64,000 nt of DNA from Anthopleura xanthogrammica. Taxonomy: Eukaryota > Cnidaria > Anthozoa > Actiniaria > Actiniidae. The notes beneath the pieces are model-generated. The model was given only the letters and a program-made list of their open reading frames with translations, had not been told where the DNA came from and did not search any database. Every line of letters begins with the position of its first letter. Position 1 is the first letter of the stretch. The stretch lies in the NCBI GenBank assembly GCA_964019055.1, contig OZ025217.1:3542501-3606500 (forward strand), read 5' to 3'. This document shows positions 58,045 through 64,000 of the stretch, one piece after another. A program made the position numbers and the translations under genes.

Positions 58045-61000
58045 ATGGCGAGTTCGTTCTCAAAGAGTTCAATTTTCCTGTTTTTCTGTTTACTCGGATT
58101 TTTTGCTGTAGAAGCAAGTAAGTAATTTGTATTTTGTTTATGTCTTTTTTGTATTTTCAAAACATATTTTCTTAGTAAAACATTGCCACGCATTTGCTGA
58201 AGACGCTTTGATCTTAAATTCGCCGCTTCTTTCTAAAAATCCTTTTCCAAAGAATCTAAAATTATAGCATCTTGTTTTCCTTTGCTTGCTCATTTTGGAA
58301 AAATACTTTTTTTGTTTCCATTCTATAAGGAGTTTATCTTGTTTCACTACAAAAATAAGAGAAAGAAAAACGAGCAGTTGCTTTCGAATTAAGACACTTA
58401 ATTAACGAAAGATTTCTCACATTTTTAACTTTGCAATAAAAAAACTACTTAATACCCACGAAAAATTAAAACCTTTTTGAAAAATTGGCTTTCAAATTTA
58501 ATTCGTTTTCAAAAATTTGAGAATTGTTTTCTTGCATAAGGGTGCGGTCTTGTTGTTGTCCAGCAAAAGATTTTCCGATTTGTGGCGTTGTGCCAATTGC
58601 GAAACTTAACTTACCAAGAACTGTACGTAATAACGAGAAGATGAATCCTTTTAATCAGTCGCAAAGGTTAAAAAGAGCAGCTAGGATAGCGAACTTAGAA
58701 ATTTTTTTTTTTTGAGCTAGAATCGTTTCTCAGTAGAGATCGCTATTTTTAGGGCCTATTCAATTTTCGCATGAAGCTGATATTGGTGAGCTTGCGCATG
58801 CGTTTCAGTATATTTATCAGAACTTATTATCGTTTAAAGTATACATCCATAGACACCCTAGTACAGAGAAAAATTCTTTCTTTTATTCTTAAAAGACTAA
58901 AAGACCTCTTGAACGCACCCTTCATTAAATATTAATTTCTAAATGACAAACAAACCCTGGAGAATTAATGCGATTATTCATCTAAAACTCACGCAACGCT
59001 CTTGTACTACAGCTTTTTCAAAAAGGTTGCTGAAAATTTTGTTGCTTGTTGGATATTGTCACGTGAAAAAAGTGAAGCGTTGCTAGGAGACCGCGAAATT
59101 GATGCAGGATCAGTCGCAGGAGAACGAAATCGACCCAAACTTGTACAGCTTTTTTTCTTCCCTTTCAGTCTCTCTCTCTCTCTCTGATATGACTCATTAT
59201 AAGACTGAAATAGGACTCTCCTACCAGGAAAATATAAACTTAATTTAATTTTTAACTTTCTCCCAGGGCGACTGCCATCCTTCGACACGCTCAAAGGCTC
59301 TTACCCAGGGAAGAGCAAGTGGGGAGGGTTGTACCCTGATGAAGCTCTACTGACAGATGTTGGAGCAACAAACGTGACGTATATGCCGAACGATACCTGT
59401 CCGTTAAGAATCAGCACTATGCTTAATCTAATAACTTATCACGCTATCACTACACTACCACCAGGTGAGGAGGACAGCAAGCTCATGCTAAGAATAGAGC
59501 AATTGGAAGCTTAAAATTTTTCTCAACTTTGCTTTTAAACATTTATTCTTTGGTCTTAAAAATGGAAAATTTACACTCAAGCTAAATTGTCGTACTATCC
59601 ATAATAATCGTGATCGACGTACAATCCACGTGATCAACGTACAATTACACGTGATTGATGCACAAAACACGTGATCAACGTAGAATTACACGTGATCGAT
59701 GTACAATCCACGTGATCGACATACAATCCACGTGATCAATGCATAATTACACGTGCTCGATGTATTGTACACGTGAACGACGTCCAATACACGTGATCAG
59801 CATAACGTGCCATATACATTGCATTTTTTCTTTTCTCTTCCTCAGGGCTTAAGGAGCATGAATATTTCACCCAGACATTCGAAAACAAGAAAGCCAATTC
59901 CAGTGCGAACATATATTTCCTGTTGGACATCAATGCTTTGATTGCTCACCTTGAAAAAGTTTATGGAGTCCCTCTGGAAAGTGACCAGGTACGAACTAAC
60001 ACCCGTCCCTCCCTCCTCTCCAAATTCTAAGCACGCACGGCATTATTAGTCAAAATAATAATTCCAAGTCCAAGTCTTTCCCGGGTGGGAGTTGCGTGGG
60101 GATTTTGGTAGGGAGAGGGGTGATGACGGCCCACCGCACCAATACCGAAGACTGCCAAGAATACTATTATATCTTAATTTTCTGTTCAAGTCATCCCTAA
60201 GAATTGAGCTGGAAATGTGTCTTGTGAATTCCATTTCGATGGAACGTTCAGCTTAGTGGATGTTTCAGAATTAAATTTGATAAACTTGATATTTGGTTTA
60301 ATCACTACTTATTTTATCACAGCCATCAGCCTTTGTGGGTCGAAAAGGCATAATGTTGATGAACGTTACCGCGGGCACTGATGCTTGTAGAGCACTATTA
60401 TGGGATGGTTATGGCTTCCATCAGGCGACAGGTTACCTCGCACATACCAACATGAGTCACGTGTATTTTTGGCAGACGCCAGACGGTAAGCATTTAAATG
60501 AAACAAAAAGTGAAGTACCGTGGCTGTGACGGTACCGTATCATTTTGATTAGAGCAAATTTTGAATTACTGGGAAAAAACTCAAGGAATGAATATCAATA
60601 GGCATCTTCTCTTACTTTTTTTGTCTCGCGGGATCCCTCTGTCAAAGGAGGTAGCAGGGGGACTGGGGATAGAGGAATTTCAGTCTCCCTCTGTCCATTA
60701 ATCTACCACCGCAAAAGACAATCGAGAAATTAAACCGTAAAGCGGATAGAAGTTTGGGTTTTGAAATTCAAAGGAAACTGATCGTGACACATTAAATATC
60801 CCTTTCCAGAACAGTGCGACATCAACATCAAGTCAGACGGCGGCGGCGGATTGTGTTTCCCGTCAGAGTCGACCGTAGAGCTTGAGGCAGGCCAGAAGGT
60901 CAGAATGAAAGACCTCAAAGTGGGACAGCGAGTCAAAACTATCAACACGAAGGGTGCTACAGTCTTTACCCAGGTATAGCAGACGTAAACGTAAAAAACC

Positions 61001-61807
61001 TCTTTAGCTTTTGGTGCCGGCACGAGCAAGGAGTCAACCAGGAAGGGAGAAGGGTTGAGAATAGGAAAATATCAAGTAGAAAAGGGGTACAAATAAGCAA
61101 ACGTAAGTTGTGGAAATCGTTCTGCTGTGGCTGTCCTCCAGCATGGAGGAAAAAGAACAATCACACAACGACCCAATAGTGGACATCCTTGCGCGAGAAT
61201 ACGAGGTATATATGCATTTATTTGCTCGTTTTCTATTCTTATGACGAGTATGTTTTTCGTGTTGCAGGTAATGACGTTCCTGGACAAATCCACAGAGCAT
61301 GAAGGTCAATATCTCACAATATTCACCCAATCAGGACAACGTATCACTATGAAACCTGGCCATTTGATATTCGGGCTCGAAACAGATGTCACTTCGAAAA
61401 CACTGTTCAAACGTAAGGCCGTCTACGCTTCCACTATCAAACTCGGTGACTACGTTTATTCCCAGACTTCTGGAGAAGGGTTTGCGGTCGCAGACAGGGT
61501 TGTCGCAGTAGCCCTGGGCGATGGGAGAGGAGCTTTCGCACCAGTCACCAGTGAGGGGACGTTATTTGTGGACGGAGTCCTTGTTTCATGTTTTGCCGAC
61601 CTTGCAGATCACGACCTGGCACATTCTCTGATGAGTCCATTTCGCGCTATTTATGGTTTGGCTCCTAATAGCTTGGGGGCTGCCGGACATCACCTACATA
61701 AGTACCTGAAGGCCATCATTCGTCCAATCGGCTTGAAAGTACTTGGTGAAGATCAGTTCTACAAGGGACTCTTTCAAGAACAGAAAACTAAAACAGTAGA
61801 AAACTAA
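58045..61807 (+). CDS. Secreted Tae4-amidase-like domain fused to a Hedgehog-type Hint domain, six exons
   Basis: Exons: 58,045-58,117; 59,267-59,464; 59,846-59,988; 60,323-60,485; 60,810-60,973; 61,268-61,807. GT-AG introns with consistent phases give 426 residues. Residues 1-24 are a signal peptide (FLFFCLLGFFAVEA). Residues 27-192 resemble Tae4, the type VI secretion amidase effector that cuts peptidoglycan peptides: LPSFDTLKGSYPG, then TCPLRISTMLN with candidate nucleophile Cys69, NIYFLLDINALIAHL, and FVGRKGIMLM. The His expected before LWDG is not seen (CRALLWDG, 160-167); His184 in SHVYFW is a possible substitute. From Cys208 (LCFPSESTVELEAGQKV) a Hint domain runs to about 380, with HLIF (279-282) and EGTLFVDGVLVSCFAD near the end, as in Hedgehog C-terminal domains. 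A secreted, self-cleaving antibacterial or immune protein is inferred. Animal domesticated amidase effectors (dae genes) are known; this fusion I do not recognise as described. Confidence 0.75.
59168..59190. repeat. (TC)n microsatellite in intron 1 of the Hint gene
   Basis: TCTCTCTCTCTCTC follows a T/C-rich stretch. It lies within intron 1 (58,118-59,266), which otherwise shows T-rich unique sequence and no extra exon. Confidence 0.85.
59605..59812. repeat. CACGTG minisatellite (~20 bp period) in intron 2 of the Hint gene
   Basis: Nine perfect CACGTG cores sit at 59,627, 59,648, 59,668, 59,689, 59,709, 59,729, 59,750, 59,770 and 59,790, spaced 20 or 21 bp, in units like CACGTGATCGATGTACAAT. 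Degenerate units flank the run. CACGTG is the canonical E-box bound by bHLH-zip factors. The sequence does not show whether this is regulatory or only a minisatellite. Confidence 0.9.
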
Positions 61808-61855
61808 CTGAAAAGAGCTGAAATTGTTTACGATTATGTAGCACTAAGAGATACG

Positions 61856-62277
61856 AATAGACCTTTTTACAAATAGACCCCTTGCAGCACGTCGGAATGC
61901 AGTATAATTTGGAGGACAAAACAATAGGTTCCAATTCCCAGGAGATTAACATTCTTTTGTTTTGTCCTCAAAATTGAGCTGCTTTGACGTCACATGAAAG
62001 GGGTCTATACGGCAGCCATCTTAAATTATGGGATGCCAAGGGGGCAAATGTGAAAATATTTATAAATCATAGAGTGGCCGGGTTACTTTCTCAAATAATT
62101 TTACGCTTTGGTGTTTGACATATCGTTTCTCATTGGATAACGTTAAATTATATAAAAGACACCCTGACAGCTGTGCATACTATAAATTTTTCAATAATTG
62201 CCCCCTCGGCATCCCATAATGTCTTCCTTAAAACAATAGAATTCAAGATGGCCGCCGTATCAGTAAAAAGGTCTATT
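61856..62277. mobile_element. Composite foldback/MITE with perfect 15 bp terminal inverted repeats
   Basis: AATAGACCTTTTTAC (61,856-61,870) is exactly inverted as GTAAAAAGGTCTATT (62,263-62,277). Inside are two further inverted pairs. TAGACCCCTTGCAG to GGACAAAACAATAG is paired with TTTTGTTTTGTCCTC to GAAAGGGGTCTA. TACGGCAGCCATCTT with TTATGGGATGCC is paired with GGCATCCCATAAT and AAGATGGCCGCCGTAT. No coding capacity. It starts about 50 bp after the Hint gene stop, so it may lie in the 3' UTR. Pieces of the same family occur near 42,775, 50,200 and 55,230. Confidence 0.85.
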
Positions 62278-62429
62278 GAAACTGCTTTTTTACTTGGCTA
62301 TTTGTCGCTCAATGGATAAATTGGAGTTTTGTGATTTCAAAAAAACTCTGAAAAACACTTGCATCAACCCATACAAACCCGATCGAAATCTTTGCAAGCC
62401 ACCTGCCACATCCTCCCTCAAACTTTGTA

Positions 62430-62510
62430 TCCATCTAACCACCCATCCTTCCATTTGTCCCTCCCTCCCTCCCTCCCTCCTACCATTCATCCACTATCCA
62501 TTTACCCACT
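62430..62510. repeat. CCTC/CCAT low-complexity tract
   Basis: CCATCCTTCC and repeated CCTCCCTCCCTCC units. A simple repeat between convergent genes. Confidence 0.85.
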
Positions 62511-62699
62511 TTTTCCGCCATTTTTATTGACGCTGCTTTTTCAGCTATGCAATATGTAAAAATATCGTTAAGAATTAAATAAGCGAAATGTACATTCACG
62601 AACCCGTATTCTCAACATATTCCACAGATGTTGGGAACGTTACTCATTGTCCAGAGGCATTTGGCACTCATTCCTTGAAGTATTGCCCAACAACTGTGG

Positions 62700-62908
62700 G
62701 TTCGAACCAAACATTCAAGGGGACTTGGCCAATGCATTGTGGGGATTTGAGCCTTCCACTGTTGGGACATGGGCTATACATTGTGGGGACATGGGCCATA
62801 CATTGCGGGGATTTGAGCCTTCCACTGTTGGGACTTGGGCTATACATTGTGGGGATTTGAGCCTTCCACTGTTGGGACATGGGAATACATTGTTGGGACA
62901 TTCAAGCT
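62700..62908. repeat. Minisatellite with GGGACATGGGCTATACATTG units
   Basis: Units built from GGGACATGGGCTATACATTG and GGGGATTTGAGCCTTCCACT alternate in about four to five copies. They end about 25 bp before the stop of the minus-strand gene, so they may overlap its 3' UTR. Open frames across it are low-complexity shadows. Confidence 0.85.
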
Positions 62909-62932
62909 AAAAAGGTATATTCTATGAAATAC

Positions 62933-63559
62933 CTAAGAAGATAACCAAGCACTGACAAAATCTTGTCGAGGTATTTGAAGAATTTCGTCCAACGCCTTCC
63001 ACCCACCTTCATTCCAATAGATTAAGTACTCGTTGCCTGGGGTTACGTATTTGTAGTTATAAACTCCCATAACTAAAGAATGACTGATGCGAACCTTGGC
63101 AGCCTCAAGTACTGTGTCTATCTCTAACGACGACAGCGGAAATACCGACTGGTATCCTCTGATAACGTGACTGGAAGCATTAATGACACTCATATCTTGT
63201 TCAATGGATGAAATCATGACGTATGCCACTGCAATTCCAACATCTAACGCCCTATGCGAGAAGTGTAATTCACCGAAATCAATAAACCCTTTGAGTTTAA
63301 CCTGCTCGTCTGGGTATTGCTCAACAATGATATTGTGTGGATTCAGGTCAGCGTGGATAACTTGAGTGTCGAATTGTTTTAGCTTTGGTAAAAACTCGTT
63401 TTCAAAGCGTTGGGCTATTTCTTGTACAACGGTTCGTCGGGCATCGTCTTCTACAGCGTGACAGTATTGGATGATAGAAGCCGGTGAGTTTTTCAGATGC
63501 CAGTGGTTGTCAGAGGCCTCAAGGTGGGTATCAAGGAAGTCGCTTGTCTGGCTGAATTC
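62933..63559 (-). CDS. Hydroxylysine-kinase/aminoglycoside-phosphotransferase-like protein, last exon (partial)
   Basis: On the minus strand the frame is open from an acceptor (TTTTTAATATCCCTGTAG, AG just above 63,559) to a TAG at 62,933, giving 208 residues if the exon starts in phase 0. VIHADLNPHNIIV holds the Brenner-type catalytic loop (H-x-D-x-x-x-x-N) of APH-fold kinases and GFIDFGEL the metal-binding Asp. ALDVGIAVAYVMI and the tail with YLIYWNEGGWKAL fit hydroxylysine kinase (HYKK/AGPHD1), which phosphorylates 5-hydroxylysine with GTP in lysine/collagen breakdown. The N-lobe exons should lie beyond 64,000 (upstream on this strand), so completeness cannot be judged. It converges with the Hint gene. 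Other APH-family members cannot be excluded. Confidence 0.75.
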   Translation of the reverse strand, partial: EFSQTSDFLDTHLEASDNHWHLKNSPASIIQYCHAVEDDARRTVVQEIAQRFENEFLPKLKQFDTQVIHADLNPHNIIVEQYPDEQVKLKGFIDFGELHFSHRALDVGIAVAYVMISSIEQDMSVINASSHVIRGYQSVFPLSSLEIDTVLEAAKVRISHSLVMGVYNYKYVTPGNEYLIYWNEGGWKALDEILQIPRQDFVSAWLSS

Positions 63560-64000
63560 CTACAGGGATATTAAAAATATTCTTACGCACATACATACAG
63601 TCAAGCCTTTTTAATACAGTCACCAAGTGGACCGGCAACGCGTCCGTATTAGGGGGGGGGGGGGGGGGGTGTCCGAATCAACAGGGTGCTCGTATTAAGC
63701 AGGTCAATGTAACAGTAAACGCCTGCCCCACCTGTTGCTTGTCTTTTTCTGAGTGTGTTTTTGTGTGTGTATACACAAGCATTCAGGCGAACAACGCTAT
63801 TGCAGCTGTCTCCCTCTGAAACTTTTTTTAGCGGTACCCTGTACAAGCCAAATTCCGATGTGATGTGGATATTGGAGTGCGAGACTTTAATCAGTCCAAG
63901 CGGTTGTTTTGAGACCGACACTAAGAACGGTTGCAAAGGAGACTAGTTGTTTCAGGTAACCGATAAAATCTGAAGACTTTTTGTGAAGGGATCACGCAAG
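63560..64000. other. Presumed intron of the minus-strand kinase gene, with poly-G tract
   Basis: No further exon of the kinase recognised. A G homopolymer runs at about 63,652-63,669, flanked by GTCCGTATTA and GTCCGAATCAACAGGGTGCT, which look like a dispersed repeat. A TG-rich run follows near 63,755. Confidence 0.5.

Noticed and set aside
59007..59294. Minus-strand frame of 95 codons over intron 1/exon 2 of the Hint gene
   Set aside because: Rich in Ser/Arg from a TC tract, overlaps the plus-strand exon, no recognisable domain.
62588..62910. Repeated frames of 77-90 codons with GTWAIHCGD-like periodicity
   Set aside because: They come from the minisatellite at 62,700-62,908 and are open in several frames at once.

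Overview
The window is animal nuclear DNA. It has GT-AG introns of very different lengths, dense MITE/SINE-like repeats, a long satellite array and animal-type protein families (a Hedgehog-like Hint domain, a hydroxylysine-kinase-like gene). The mix best fits a cnidarian, probably an anthozoan such as a stony coral. That placement is inferred from style and gene content, not from a diagnostic marker.

Bases 1 to about 42,190 are one uninterrupted head-to-tail satellite with a ~401 bp monomer (about 105 copies; the left edge lies outside the window). It is organised as nested higher-order repeats: blocks of 1, 2, 3, 5 and 9 monomers have been duplicated in tandem. The most striking is a 3,610 bp nine-monomer block present twice in a row (about 16,250-23,470). 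The right edge decays into one degenerate monomer and then a short ~20 bp minisatellite. The many short open frames here are shadows of the repeat: the period is not a multiple of three and the frames restart in every monomer.

From 42.2 to 64 kb the DNA is ordinary gene territory rich in foldback elements. I reconstruct five gene models. (1) 44,696-52,202 (+): six exons, 672 residues, a type II membrane protein whose C-terminal half looks like a degenerate C39/papain-like peptidase with Ser at the expected Cys position. (2, 3) 54,254-54,874 and 55,990-56,616 (+): two intronless paralogues of a GNAT/acyl-homoserine-lactone-synthase-like acyltransferase, with a shared 3' flank. (4) 58,045-61,807 (+): six exons, 426 residues, signal peptide, then a region resembling the type VI secretion amidase effector Tae4, then a Hedgehog-type Hint domain. 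This is the most unusual gene here. (5) 62,933-63,559 (-): last exon of a hydroxylysine kinase/aminoglycoside-phosphotransferase-like gene whose 5' part is outside the window.

The genes do not form an operon. Genes 4 and 5 converge. Introns and spacers carry MITE-like foldbacks, tRNA-derived SINE-like copies, poly-G tracts and minisatellites, including a nine-copy CACGTG array at ~20 bp spacing in intron 2 of the Hint gene. All functional calls come from reading motifs by eye; no database search was run.
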